Of a stretch of DNA of 40,655 bases, positions 16,118 through 24,793 are shown piece after piece. Both the position numbers and the translations under genes were made by a program. The notes beneath the pieces are model-generated. The model saw only the letters and a list, made by a program, of their open reading frames with translations. It had not been told where the DNA came from and did no database searches. Positions within the stretch are counted from its first letter, which is position 1. Each line of letters begins with the position of its first letter. This DNA comes from Patescibacteria group bacterium (GTDB lineage Bacteria > Patescibacteriota > UBA1384 > 2-12-FULL-50-11): assembly GCA_022843855.1 (NCBI GenBank), contig JALHMV010000007.1:1-40655 (forward strand). The letters run 5' to 3'.

Positions 16118-16798
16118 CTACGGATAGCTTTCGGTTGAGAGTACCATGACCTTCATCTTGTCACGCATCAAATTCTGAAATCGATGCGCTTCCGAAACCG
16201 AGCCAAGCAATTTGCCGAAATGCATCGGTATGACCACGTCAGGATCCAAGGTTTCAGCGGCCTTCATCGCTTCTTCGAGCGTCATAACAAACGTTCCGGA
16301 AATTGGTAAGAAAGCGGCGTCGATCTTTTTGAGCGCTTCCATCTCGGGAGTTACATCAGTGTCACCGGCGTGATAGTAGCGCGTCGACCCGACCTCGACG
16401 ATCCATCCGACGTATCCCTTCTCCTGAGGGTGAAAAACTTCGTTCGGTGTCCGAAACTTGTCGATGTTATACGCTGGGACCGTCCAGTATTTAAAGAATT
16501 TTGATTCGCGTTTGTTTTTGTCGTTAACAAGCTCAACCGCTTCACCGAATTCCTCCAGTTCTTTTTGGCAAGCGGAGGGAGCGATGATTTTTGTCTTTGG
16601 CTTGAGCAGTTTGCGAATCGACGACGGATCGCAATGATCGAAGTGCGGGTGTGAAATGAAAATAAAATCGACTAGTTCGACGTCGTCGATATCGTACGGA
16701 TCAAATGCGAAGCTAAAACCCTTCTCCGGATATTCAACTCGAAAGCCAGCGTGTCCCAGTGCTGTAATTGTCGCTCCGTCGTACGAACCGCTGCGCAT
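16118..16798 (-). CDS. Metallo-beta-lactamase-fold hydrolase (UlaG-like)
   Basis: A 226-aa zinc hydrolase with the HxHxDH motif in SHPHFDHCD, the bridging Asp in YYHAGDTDVTP, and the final His in IPMHFG. It most resembles the UlaG/YtnP-like Zn-dependent hydrolases; the substrate is unknown. Its ATG overlaps the stop of gap by 1 nt (TAATG), so it is the last gene of the sugar-phosphate operon and may act on a phosphorylated or lactone intermediate (inference). Confidence 0.85.
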   Translation of the reverse strand: MRSGSYDGATITALGHAGFRVEYPEKGFSFAFDPYDIDDVELVDFIFISHPHFDHCDPSSIRKLLKPKTKIIAPSACQKELEEFGEAVELVNDKNKRESKFFKYWTVPAYNIDKFRTPNEVFHPQEKGYVGWIVEVGSTRYYHAGDTDVTPEMEALKKIDAAFLPISGTFVMTLEEAMKAAETLDPDVVIPMHFGKLLGSVSEAHRFQNLMRDKMKVMVLSTESYP

Positions 16799-17796
16799 TA
16801 CTTCGCCCCCACTTTAAGCGCCATCTCTACTAAACGAGACGAGTACCCAAACTCGTTATCGTACCAAGCAACTACCTTGACCATGTCACCGTCAACGACT
16901 TGGGTCAGCCCAAGGTCGACTATTGCCGAGGCGGGATGACCAATTAGATCAGTGGACACAACGGGGTCGGTCGTAACTTCCAGGATGCCGCGATAGCGTG
17001 CTTGACTCGCAACATCAGTCAGAACGTGATTAATCTCTTCGACTGTTGTCTTCTTCTTTAAGAGGAAGGTGAAGTCAGACAACGAAACAACTGGCGTTGG
17101 TACCCGTATCGCCAAACCGTCAAACAAACCCTTGAGCTCTGGGATGACTTCGGTTGTTGCCTTAGCTGCACCAGTCGTGGTCGGAACGATATTCTGCGCT
17201 GCGGCCCGTGCTCGGCGAAGATCTTTATGCGGACCATCCTGGAGATTTTGATCTTGGGTATACGAATGAATCGTCGTCATCATCGCTTTTTGAACACCAA
17301 AATGGGCGTGCATCACGGCTGCTACCGGGGAGATGCAGTTGGTCGTACAGGATGCGTTGTTGATCACCTCACTCTCGTGCGCCGACTCGTCGTTGACACC
17401 GAGAACGTGGGTCGGAGCATTATCAGCCGGCGCCGAAATCACCACCCGACGAGCGCCAGCCTTCGTGTGAGCGGCCGCTTCTTTTCCGTCGGTAAATCGC
17501 CCGGTACACTCTAGAACAACGTCAATACTAAGCTCGTCCCACGGCAACTTGGCCGGATCCTTCTCGGAAAATACTCTGACCACACGATCGCCAATAACAA
17601 TTGCACCATCTTTCGATGCAGCTTTCTTAGAGAATTGCCGGTAGTTAGAGTCGTATGTAAAAAGATGAGCGAGCGTTGTCGGGTCGGTGAGGTCGTTGAT
17701 CGCAACGAGCTCAGCCGTATCGCTGTATTTACCGATAAGTATCCTGGCAGCGGTTCGGCCGATTCGCCCAAAACCATTAATCGCAATTTTTATCAT
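16798..17796 (-). CDS. gap: Glyceraldehyde-3-phosphate dehydrogenase, type I
   Basis: Oxidises glyceraldehyde-3-phosphate to 1,3-bisphosphoglycerate with NAD(P). The 332-aa protein has the Rossmann start INGFGRIGRTAARI and the catalytic Cys in NNASCTTNCISP (about 150), followed by HSYTQDQNLQDGPHKDLRRAR and the C-terminal WYDNEFGYSSRLVEM. A GGAGG-type site lies just before the ATG. It is 18 nt downstream of fba in the same operon, linking aldol cleavage to the first oxidation step. Confidence 0.97.
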   Translation of the reverse strand: MIKIAINGFGRIGRTAARILIGKYSDTAELVAINDLTDPTTLAHLFTYDSNYRQFSKKAASKDGAIVIGDRVVRVFSEKDPAKLPWDELSIDVVLECTGRFTDGKEAAAHTKAGARRVVISAPADNAPTHVLGVNDESAHESEVINNASCTTNCISPVAAVMHAHFGVQKAMMTTIHSYTQDQNLQDGPHKDLRRARAAAQNIVPTTTGAAKATTEVIPELKGLFDGLAIRVPTPVVSLSDFTFLLKKKTTVEEINHVLTDVASQARYRGILEVTTDPVVSTDLIGHPASAIVDLGLTQVVDGDMVKVVAWYDNEFGYSSRLVEMALKVGAK

Positions 17797-17814
17797 AATC
17801 CTCCCCCTCTATTA

Positions 17815-18660
17815 TTACCGGGCCTGTGCGCTACTGCCAAATAGGCGCATCTTCTCACGGACTACAGATTCGACAGATGCAATCGTTGGCCGCAGCTCAT
17901 CTCGTGGGTCATACACGTCCTCTTGCTTCAGAGTCTCGCGGAGCTGCTTGGTGAAGGCGAGGCGTAAATCGGTATCGATGTTTATCTTGCGAATACCGCG
18001 AGCGATCGCTTCTCGGATTACCTCATCCGGCGTTGACGAAGCACCGTGCAAAACGAGCGGCACCGTAACAGTCCGATCAATCTCACAGAGTAGGTCGAGG
18101 TCAAGCTTCTCATTGGGCAGCGGCTTGCCGTGGGCCTCGCCGATCGAGACTGCAAAACAATCACAACCGGTCTCTCTTACAAACACAGCTGCACGTGCCG
18201 GGTCAGTGAAGTGTCCCGCCTCTCCCCGAACGTAATCCTCGCGACCACCGATAACGTCTTCCTCAACCTCGACCGTAATTCCTAATCGGTGAGCCCTCGT
18301 CGTAAAGCCTTTAACGAACGGGATTCGCTCGTTTTTTGGCATCTGCGAAACATCGAGCATTATTGAAGTAAAGCCAGCCTTTAGGGTCTGTTCACAAAGC
18401 TCGAAGTTTTTACCGTGATCAAGATGAACAGCAACCGGAACGGTCACCCGATTAGCCAACGTTTGGGCGATCGCCACCGCGACATCAAGCCCCATGTAAT
18501 CAATTGTCTTTTCTGAGATCTGCAGAATAACCGGCGACTGTTCGGCTTCGGCGGCAGCCACGATGCCAAGCGCTGTTTCAAGACTGGTGATATTAAACCC
18601 GCCGACCGCGTACTTCCCTCGGTCCGCCGCAGCGAGCATCGCCGAAAGATTAACGAGCAT
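17815..18660 (-). CDS. fba: Class II fructose-bisphosphate aldolase
   Basis: A zinc-dependent aldolase interconverting fructose-1,6-bisphosphate and two triose phosphates. The 281-aa product has the metal and catalytic motifs VAVHLDHGKN, EVEEDVIGG, SIGEAHGKP, LVLHGASSTP and KINIDTDLR. The frame extends to 18696, but the ATG at 18660 has GGAG 7 nt upstream and gives the family N-terminus MLVNLSAMLAAADRG. It overlaps the end of tktC by 11 nt. Confidence 0.95.
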   Translation of the reverse strand: MLVNLSAMLAAADRGKYAVGGFNITSLETALGIVAAAEAEQSPVILQISEKTIDYMGLDVAVAIAQTLANRVTVPVAVHLDHGKNFELCEQTLKAGFTSIMLDVSQMPKNERIPFVKGFTTRAHRLGITVEVEEDVIGGREDYVRGEAGHFTDPARAAVFVRETGCDCFAVSIGEAHGKPLPNEKLDLDLLCEIDRTVTVPLVLHGASSTPDEVIREAIARGIRKINIDTDLRLAFTKQLRETLKQEDVYDPRDELRPTIASVESVVREKMRLFGSSAQAR

Positions 18661-19624
18661 CTCGCATCTCCATCGCTTGCGTAATGGCCGCAACAATTGC
18701 GTCGCTCGTCAGGCCAAACCGTTCCATTAGCTGGTCAACAGTGCCCGACTCTCCGTACTGATCTTTAACCCCTACGGGAATAACGGGCACGGGGTGGTGG
18801 GCGCTTACAAACTCCGCCACCGCTGACCCAAGCCCACCCGCAACTTGATGATCCTCGGCGGTAACGATTGCGCCAGTTTCTTTGGCGGCAGCCAGTAGAG
18901 TCTGGTAGTCGAGAGGTTTCACGGTGTGAAAGTTTATCACCCTGACTGAGATTGTTTTTGATAGTTCGTGCGCGGCTTTGAGCGCCCAAAAAACGAGCGG
19001 ACCGTTAGCAATCACAGTTACATCCGTTCCATGTGTGAGTGTGAGTGCTTTACCGACCTCAAACGGAGTTTGCTTTGTCGTAAGCGTCGGGACCTTCTCT
19101 CGGCCGAGTCGGAGGTAAGCCGGTCCGTGATGAGCTGCGAGGGAGAGCGTGGCCTTTCGCGCTTCTTCGGCATCACAGGGCACAACGACTACCATGCCGG
19201 GCAGTGTACGCATGATCGCGATATCTTCGAGCGCCTGGTGCGTCGCCCCGTCGGGACCGACTGATAGTCCAGCATGACATCCAACGATTTTTACATTGTT
19301 CTTTGAATACGTCACCGACAAACGAATTTGGTCGAGCGTCCGCCCCGGGGAAAAAACAGCGTAGGATGCTGCAAACGGAATGTAACCCTCGTGGGCCAAC
19401 CCCGCAGCGATACCGATCATATTCTGCTCCGCCACCCCGACCTGAAAGAATCGCTCCGGAAACACTTCAGCAAACGCGTCCACCCGGGTACTCTCCGTTA
19501 AGTCTGCCGATAGGGCGACAACTTTCTGATTGTCTTGTGCTGCTTCGAGTAAGCCGTCACCAAACCCGTCGCGAATTGCACGTACTTCCAGCGGTCCGTA
19601 GGCAGCGTGATGTAGTAGCTTCAT
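18650..19624 (-). CDS. Transketolase C-terminal subunit
   Basis: The pyrimidine-binding and C-terminal half of a two-gene transketolase (324 aa). It begins MKLLHHAAYGPLEVRAIRDG and shows the DLTEST and VAEQNMIGIAAGLA motifs, where Glu activates thiamine diphosphate, and the C-terminal domain with VTAEDHQVAGGLGSAV. It also resembles the E1-beta/DXS halves, but its partner directly upstream is a transketolase N-terminal subunit. The frame opens at a GTG at 19633; the ATG at 19624 with AGGTG upstream is preferred. Gap to tktN is about 13 nt. Confidence 0.93.
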   Translation of the reverse strand: MKLLHHAAYGPLEVRAIRDGFGDGLLEAAQDNQKVVALSADLTESTRVDAFAEVFPERFFQVGVAEQNMIGIAAGLAHEGYIPFAASYAVFSPGRTLDQIRLSVTYSKNNVKIVGCHAGLSVGPDGATHQALEDIAIMRTLPGMVVVVPCDAEEARKATLSLAAHHGPAYLRLGREKVPTLTTKQTPFEVGKALTLTHGTDVTVIANGPLVFWALKAAHELSKTISVRVINFHTVKPLDYQTLLAAAKETGAIVTAEDHQVAGGLGSAVAEFVSAHHPVPVIPVGVKDQYGESGTVDQLMERFGLTSDAIVAAITQAMEMRDAR

Positions 19625-19637
19625 GACGCACACCTAC

Positions 19638-20477
19638 TCATTCGTGCTCCGCCCGAATCTTACCGCGCAACGAACGCAACTCCGCCAGTGCTTGCTTGGC
19701 CTGTTTTTTGTCAGGGGGCGTTCCGTGCCACTTATAATCCCCCTCCATAAAATCAACACCTCGCCCAGGAATAGTGTGAAAAATCACGACGGTTGGTTTT
19801 TCAAACACCGCTCGCGCGTGTCGCAAGGACGCAAGGATCTCAGCCATGTCGTGGCCGTTTGCTTCCAAGACGTGCCAACCGAATGCCCGGTACTTGTCAG
19901 CAAGAGGCTCCAGCGGCATAACGTCCTCGGTATACCCATCAATCTGGATATTATTCCGATCAACGAGTGCCGTCAGGTTGTGAAGGCGTCGAGCACCGGC
20001 GTAGAGGATCGCTTCCCAGGTCTGACCTTCGTTGTGCTCCCCGTCGCTTAGAGCGACGTACACGCGCCACCGCCCATCCTGCAACCCCGCGGCCTCGGCC
20101 ATACCGATGGCCTGGCTCAAGCCCTGGCCGAGTGGGCCGGATGATGTTTCCACCCCTGGCAGCGCACCGCGATGGGGGTGTCCTTGAAGTGGGCTACCGA
20201 GCTTTCGTAAGCTGTTCAGTTCGCTTCGCGGAAAGAAGCCACGATGTGATAGAGTCGCATACAACGCTGGACATATGTGCCCACATGATAAAACAAACCG
20301 ATCCCTATCCTTCCATTCTGGTTTATGCGGATCGATGGTGAGAATTTCAAAGTAGAGCGCAGTCAAAACATCAGTAAAGCCGAGTGGTCCAGCGGAGTGA
20401 CCGGACCCTGCCTCTAGAAGCATTTCAATAATCGACGAGCGAATCTCGTTGGCCTTGAGCTCTAGCTGCTTGATCAT
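19638..20477 (-). CDS. Transketolase N-terminal subunit
   Basis: The thiamine-diphosphate-binding half of split transketolase (279 aa). Motifs: AGSGHSAGPLGFTD, GHPHRGALPGVETSSGPLGQ and the ThDP/Mg motif beginning LSDGEHNEGQ and closing NNIQIDG; the usual GDG is SDG here. Transfers two-carbon units between sugar phosphates in the non-oxidative pentose phosphate pathway. Its ATG overlaps the rpe stop by 4 nt. Confidence 0.94.
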   Translation of the reverse strand: MIKQLELKANEIRSSIIEMLLEAGSGHSAGPLGFTDVLTALYFEILTIDPHKPEWKDRDRFVLSCGHICPALYATLSHRGFFPRSELNSLRKLGSPLQGHPHRGALPGVETSSGPLGQGLSQAIGMAEAAGLQDGRWRVYVALSDGEHNEGQTWEAILYAGARRLHNLTALVDRNNIQIDGYTEDVMPLEPLADKYRAFGWHVLEANGHDMAEILASLRHARAVFEKPTVVIFHTIPGRGVDFMEGDYKWHGTPPDKKQAKQALAELRSLRGKIRAEHE

Positions 20478-21124
20478 TGCAAACCCTCCACCTGACTGAC
20501 TAACTTCTGGTAGTTGCCTTTCCAGTCGCCCTCATCGTAAATTGCCGACGACGCAACAACGTAGTTTGCTCCAACTCGAAAAAGATTCTCAATTGTCTGA
20601 GGATGAACGCCACCATCAACCGTAATTGTGAGTCGGCGGTGAGGAACTCGACGAAGGTACGAGACTGTTGCGGGCGTTTGACCCAGCATCGTTTGGCCAG
20701 TTGCGCCGGGCTGAATACCCATTACTTGTATGTAGTTACTAAGCTCAAAAAACGAGCGGAGGTGGTCGAGGTCGGTGTCGGGGTTGATGGCAAACCCTAG
20801 CAGCATGTCGATTTCACGCGCGTGGTTAACCAGCTCTTCGGGATCGAAAAACGACTCAATATGAACAATCGAGCGAGTCACTCCTATCTTCTTGAGCTTC
20901 TCCAGAAGCGGGATCGGATTGCGAACCATGAGGTGCGCCTCTGCGTAGCCGATAGAAAGCGGCGGCCACTCCTCGATCGGGAACGTCTGTGCAGCGACAA
21001 ACTGTCCATCAGCGACATCGATGTGGATCGCGTCAGCTTCGTCTCTGGCAAAATTCAAACGCTTTACAAACTCTGTTTGTGTTGTCGTGAGATCCCCAGG
21101 AATAACGGGTAACCGCGCCTTCAT
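20474..21124 (-). CDS. rpe: Ribulose-phosphate 3-epimerase
   Basis: A 216-aa TIM-barrel enzyme of the pentose phosphate pathway. Motifs: AIHIDVADGQF (catalytic Asp and metal site), AEAHLMVRNP, SIVHIES, MGIQPGATGQ and ITVDGGVHPQTI with the second catalytic Asp. PGDL at the N-terminus replaces the commoner PSIL. It overlaps rpiB by 4 nt and tktN by 4 nt, so the three are tightly coupled. Confidence 0.88.
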   Translation of the reverse strand: MKARLPVIPGDLTTTQTEFVKRLNFARDEADAIHIDVADGQFVAAQTFPIEEWPPLSIGYAEAHLMVRNPIPLLEKLKKIGVTRSIVHIESFFDPEELVNHAREIDMLLGFAINPDTDLDHLRSFFELSNYIQVMGIQPGATGQTMLGQTPATVSYLRRVPHRRLTITVDGGVHPQTIENLFRVGANYVVASSAIYDEGDWKGNYQKLVSQVEGLQ

Positions 21125-21558
21125 GACCCGCTCTCGTCGATTTGCTGTAGGCGACGTCGGTGACGCTCTTCGTGGCTAAACGATGAGGCGAGGAACGTCC
21201 GAACAATCTCCCAGCACTCTTCACGCGAAACGAAACGAGCAGGGATTGAAAGAATGTTCGCGTCGTTATCCTGGCGTGCTTCTCGAGCCACCGCTGGTTG
21301 CCAGGCTACAACTGCACGAATGTGCTTCTGCCGGTTAGCCACAATTGCCATCCCTTCCCCCGACCCACAAAACAGTAGACCTCGTCCCTTTTCTTTGGCC
21401 ACCGCCTTAGCCACCCGCTTAGCAAAAATTGGGTAGTCGTCGCGAGGTTCGTTGCTAAATGCACCAAAGTCTTCAAAGGCAATGCCATCAGCAGCGAGCT
21501 TATGGGCAACGAATTCCTTATACTCATAGCCAGCATGATCAGCAGCGAGGTAGAGCAT
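21121..21558 (-). CDS. rpiB: Ribose-5-phosphate isomerase B
   Basis: Interconverts ribulose- and ribose-5-phosphate. The 145-aa product starts LYLAADHAGYEYKE and has DYPIFAKRVA and GLLFCGSGEGMAIVANRQKH with the active-site Cys, then DNDANILSIPARFV. A GAGGT site lies 7 nt before the ATG. It is the first gene of the seven-gene operon rpiB-rpe-tktN-tktC-fba-gap-MBL. Confidence 0.94.
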   Translation of the reverse strand: MLYLAADHAGYEYKEFVAHKLAADGIAFEDFGAFSNEPRDDYPIFAKRVAKAVAKEKGRGLLFCGSGEGMAIVANRQKHIRAVVAWQPAVAREARQDNDANILSIPARFVSREECWEIVRTFLASSFSHEERHRRRLQQIDESGS

Positions 21559-21625
21559 TAACCATACCTCGCTTCAGAGTTCTCAATCGACACTACTCGT
21601 TCGAAATAAGCGCCAAGAAAAAGCA

Positions 21626-22633
21626 TCACGGGACAACATTCACTGGATCCGACTCCAGCAAGCCTTGAATATTTTTTACGGTCGTTTCGAGAATGTTTTG
21701 CAGCGCTTCCTTGCTATTAAAGGCGTTGTGCGGCGTGACAATTACGTTGGGGTGACGCATGATCGCGTGATCAGCGAGCGCTGTTTGATAATCTTTGAGC
21801 TGGAAGTACGGCGAGAGAGACTCGTGATCTTCTTGCAGCATCTCTTCGTCTTCAAGTACATCGATACCAGCGGCTGCGACACGTCCGTCGTCAAGTGCTT
21901 CGATCAGAGCGCCGGTATCCACTAAACCGCCTCGGGCAGTATTAATAAGGACAGCGCCGTGCTTCATTTCCTTAAATTGATCACGACCGAGTAGGTGCTT
22001 ATTAGCATCGACAAGTGGGCAGTGAAGCGTCACGACGTCGCTGGCGTGCAGGAGCTGCGGCAACGACAGGTATTCGACGGCGTACTTTTCGGTCAGGTCT
22101 GAGCTTGGCCTTTGATCGTTAGCAACGATTCTCATGCCAAAACCATGAGCAATCCTAACGACATGGGCACCGATTTTTCCCGTCCCAACAACACCGATGG
22201 TTCTACCCATCAGGTCCCAACCGGTCAGGCCTCGATAATCGAAATTACCGGCCTTGGTTCGTTCCACCGACGGCACAATTTTGCGCGAGAGAGCGAGAAG
22301 GAGTGCAAAGGTATGTTCGGCAACTGTGTTGGGGCCGTAGGCAGGAACGTTGCAAACCGTAATACCGCGTTCGCGTGCCACTGCCATATCGATGTGATTT
22401 GTCCCGACCGACATAGTGGCGATTCCCTTGAGATCACGCAGTCCGTCGAGCGTTCGGGAATGAAGATCGGAGTAGATAAAGCTGACAAGAATATTTGCTC
22501 CGTCAGCGTCTGGAAGCGTGGTTGGTGTTAGCCGATGAGGGTGGAACACGAGCTCAACACCATGGAGGTGGTCGCGAAAATATTCTTGCTCCCACTTCTC
22601 CACCTCAAAGAATACAACTCGCCGTCCCTCCAT
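21626..22633 (-). CDS. D-2-hydroxyacid dehydrogenase (D-lactate dehydrogenase-like)
   Basis: An NAD-dependent D-isomer-specific 2-hydroxyacid dehydrogenase of 335 aa. Motifs: MSVGTNHIDMAVARERGI, the NAD site VVGTGKIGAHVVRIA, LINTARGGLVDTGAL with the substrate Arg, GIDVLEDEE, and the catalytic His in TPHNAFNSKEA. The likely role is fermentative pyruvate reduction to D-lactate to regenerate NAD, fitting the neighbouring gap operon; the substrate is inferred. The frame opens at a GTG at 22681, but the ATG at 22633 follows an extended -10 (TGGTACAGT; hexamer is the complement of 22640-22645) by 6 nt. Confidence 0.9.
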   Translation of the reverse strand: MEGRRVVFFEVEKWEQEYFRDHLHGVELVFHPHRLTPTTLPDADGANILVSFIYSDLHSRTLDGLRDLKGIATMSVGTNHIDMAVARERGITVCNVPAYGPNTVAEHTFALLLALSRKIVPSVERTKAGNFDYRGLTGWDLMGRTIGVVGTGKIGAHVVRIAHGFGMRIVANDQRPSSDLTEKYAVEYLSLPQLLHASDVVTLHCPLVDANKHLLGRDQFKEMKHGAVLINTARGGLVDTGALIEALDDGRVAAAGIDVLEDEEMLQEDHESLSPYFQLKDYQTALADHAIMRHPNVIVTPHNAFNSKEALQNILETTVKNIQGLLESDPVNVVP

Positions 22634-22681
22634 ATCTTTACTGTACCACACGCCATCAGGTAAGCTAACCCTGTTAATCAC

Positions 22682-22756
22682 GCGGGAGTAGTTCAGTGGT
22701 AGAATGCTTCCTTCCCAAGGAAGAGGTCGCGGGTTCGAACCCCGTCTCCCGCTCCA
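22682..22756 (+). tRNA. tRNA-Gly (CCC)
   Basis: A full cloverleaf: acceptor GCGGGAG/CTCCCGC, D arm, anticodon stem CTTCC/GGAAG with loop TTCCCAA giving anticodon CCC, T arm CGGGG-type with TTCGAAC. Discriminator T and an encoded CCA. Confidence 0.95.
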
Positions 22757-22766
22757 CTAGCAAAAA

Positions 22767-22782
22767 TCCGCCGAGTGGCGGA
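22767..22782 (+). terminator. Hairpin after tRNA-Gly
   Basis: TCCGCC-GAGT-GGCGGA, 6-bp stem, 4-nt loop, 10 nt after the tRNA CCA, followed by CATTT. A weak intrinsic terminator. Confidence 0.5.
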
Positions 22783-22993
22783 CATTTGCCGAGTCGAGGT
22801 GACTAAATGTTGCGAACATACACCGTCAGACCGGGTGGTCGTCGCGGTGCTTCTCGTAATCGGTAGAGGGTGTTACCAACTCGAGCTGTCGCATGTTCCG
22901 ACAATACGCTTAGCGACTCCGCACAGCACTGTTAATAGTTACAAGATTTTTGCGTACTAAGCCGGCTGTCCTTGGATAATGTTCCGATCGGGA

Positions 22994-23047
22994 TGTAAAG
23001 CACCCTTTACAATCAGTTTTCGCGTCGTCATACTGACAGAACATATG
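22994..23047 (+). promoter_or_regulatory. ABC exporter promoter with overlapping operator
   Basis: TTTACA (23006-23011), 17-nt spacer, CATACT (23029-23034), 10 nt, ATG at 23045. A perfect inverted repeat TGTAAAG-CACC-CTTTACA (22994-23011) covers the -35, placing a dimeric regulator where it would block or aid polymerase. Confidence 0.5.
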
Positions 23048-23845
23048 GCGAAAGCTACTAAAAACATTATTGAAGTACGCAACCTCACTAAGACCTACCC
23101 TGGCAATGTCCACGCTGTTTCTGGCGTAACATTCGACGTGAAAGAAGGTGGGTTTTTCGGCTTCCTTGGACCGAACGGAGCCGGCAAATCAACAACCATG
23201 AACATGCTCGTCAACCTCGTGAAAAAGACGAGCGGGAGCGTTAAAATCGACGGCTTTGAAGTGACCGAGAATTCTGACGAGGTCCATAAACGCGTTGGGT
23301 TTGCGATGCAGGAAGTTGGTTTAGACGAAGTGGCAACCGCCCGCGAAATGATGGAGCTGCACGGCCGGCTCTACCATCTGCCACCAACAGTGATTCAAGA
23401 ACGGATCGCCTACCTATTAAAACTGGTCGAACTGGAAAAAGTCGCCGACAAATTTACCTCAACCTACTCCGGTGGTATGCGCCGCCGCTTCGACTTGGCC
23501 TTATCGCTCATCCATCAGCCGAAAATCTTATTCTTAGACGAACCGACACAAGGCCTCGACCCGCACGCCCGCCAGCTCATTTGGGGACACATTCGAGAAC
23601 TCAATGAGCAAGGGATGACAATCTTTCTGACAACTCACTTCATGGAAGAAGCCGAAGCGCTGTGCGAACGGATTGCGATTATGGACAGAGGCCAGATCGT
23701 CACCAGCGGGTCGCCCGCCGAGTTAATGAAGAAACACGCCGCTAAGAACCTGGAGGAGGTCTTCCTCAAGACGACCGGAAGCAATCTGGCCAACGAAGAA
23801 GTCAACCTCAAAGCAACTGACCCGTACGCTCGAGCGAGGATGTAA
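23045..23845 (+). CDS. ABC-2 exporter ATP-binding protein
   Basis: A 266-aa nucleotide-binding protein. Walker A GPNGAGKST, Q-loop AMQEVGLDE, signature YSGGMRRR, Walker B ILFLDEPTQGLDP and switch His in LTTHFMEEAE. The closest kinship is with DrrA/NodI-type exporters of drugs, lipids or polysaccharides. The start at 23045 was chosen over the frame start 22979 because of the family N-terminus and promoter spacing. It is followed 1 nt later by its permease. Confidence 0.93.
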   Translation: MAKATKNIIEVRNLTKTYPGNVHAVSGVTFDVKEGGFFGFLGPNGAGKSTTMNMLVNLVKKTSGSVKIDGFEVTENSDEVHKRVGFAMQEVGLDEVATAREMMELHGRLYHLPPTVIQERIAYLLKLVELEKVADKFTSTYSGGMRRRFDLALSLIHQPKILFLDEPTQGLDPHARQLIWGHIRELNEQGMTIFLTTHFMEEAEALCERIAIMDRGQIVTSGSPAELMKKHAAKNLEEVFLKTTGSNLANEEVNLKATDPYARARM

Positions 23846-23846
23846 G

Positions 23847-24614
23847 ATGCAGACATTCATCTCCGATTGGTGGTATCTTTCGATCCGTAACGTCAAGCTG
23901 ATCTGGCGACCGTTGTTGGCGCTGTTGCCTGCGTTGTTTATGCCGATCTTCTTTTTTGTCGTCAACTCACTATCGCTCCAATCGTTTGCCAAAGTACCCG
24001 GCTTTCCAGATGTTTCATACAAGGACTTTATCGCCCCCGTCGCGATTTTTACCGCCATCTTTTTCTCGGCGGGCAACGCGGGAATCGAGCTCGTCCAGGA
24101 TATCACGAGCGGCTATCTCAAGAAGTTGATTATCATGCCAATCAACAAACTCGCAATCGTCCTAGCCAAGCTAACCGAAGTTGCGGTTCAATCGATTATC
24201 CAAGGAGTGATAATGTTGACACTCCTTCTTGTTTGGGGCGTCGAGATCAAATCAGGATTACTGGGCGTGCTGGCGATGTTTGCGATGCTGGTTGTGTTTG
24301 CAATGGCCTGGAGCTGTATCAGCATGATTAGCGCTCTTCGAACGCAGAATGCGCGACTCGTTCAATCGTTATTTATTCTGGTTTTTCCGCTCCTCTATCT
24401 CACCACCTCGCAAGCACCGAAAGAGTTACTGCCAGAAACGTTTGCAACTCTGGCGAGCTATAACCCCGTCACCTACATCATCGAGGGTATCCGCGCCCTG
24501 GTACTGACGGGCTTCGGCGACCCATCGATCGGTTATGGGTTTGCTGCAGCGAGCGGGATGTTTGTGGTTTTTGTAACGCTGACCGTTCTCTCGTTCCGCA
24601 AAGCGCTTAAATAG
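23847..24614 (+). CDS. ABC-2 type permease
   Basis: A 255-aa membrane protein with six predicted helices, starting after one long amphipathic segment (FISDWWYLSIRNVKLIWR) typical of ABC-2 permeases. It contains a YKDFIAPVAIFTAIFF-type helix and SYNPVTYIIEGIRALVLTG near the end, the conserved ABC-2 C-terminal motif. It pairs with the ATPase upstream. The transported molecule cannot be inferred. Confidence 0.9.
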   Translation: MQTFISDWWYLSIRNVKLIWRPLLALLPALFMPIFFFVVNSLSLQSFAKVPGFPDVSYKDFIAPVAIFTAIFFSAGNAGIELVQDITSGYLKKLIIMPINKLAIVLAKLTEVAVQSIIQGVIMLTLLLVWGVEIKSGLLGVLAMFAMLVVFAMAWSCISMISALRTQNARLVQSLFILVFPLLYLTTSQAPKELLPETFATLASYNPVTYIIEGIRALVLTGFGDPSIGYGFAAASGMFVVFVTLTVLSFRKALK

Positions 24615-24626
24615 CCTGGCCAAGTC

Positions 24627-24655
24627 TTGACAGGTCGGTGACCTTAAAGTAAGAT
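24627..24655 (+). promoter_or_regulatory. Near-consensus promoter
   Basis: TTGACA (24627-24632), exactly 17 nt, TAAGAT (24650-24655). It lies 13 nt after the permease stop and fires into a stretch without a gene. Confidence 0.75.
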
Positions 24656-24661
24656 GTCCTT

Positions 24662-24750
24662 GTCGCGAGATGTCAGTCGCCTGAGATTAGATCAGGCCTT
24701 CACCGATTCACGTTCACGGTTCACTCCGGCCCTCTCGTTTGAGAGGGCCT
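24662..24750 (+). ncRNA. Candidate small RNA, about 90 nt
   Basis: Bounded by the promoter at 24627-24655 and a terminator-like hairpin at 24729-24750. Inside is a perfect hairpin GCCTGA-GATTAGA-TCAGGC and a repeat-like TTCAC series (TTCACCGATTCACGTTCACG). No reading frame of note. Function and family are unknown. Confidence 0.5.
24729..24750 (+). terminator. Terminator-like hairpin
   Basis: GGCCCTCTC-GTTT-GAGAGGGCC, a perfect 9-bp stem with a 4-nt loop, followed by TCTGCG and no long T-run. Confidence 0.6.
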
Positions 24751-24793
24751 CTGCGTATCCATCAACCATACTTTTTAGTAAAATAACCGAGTT

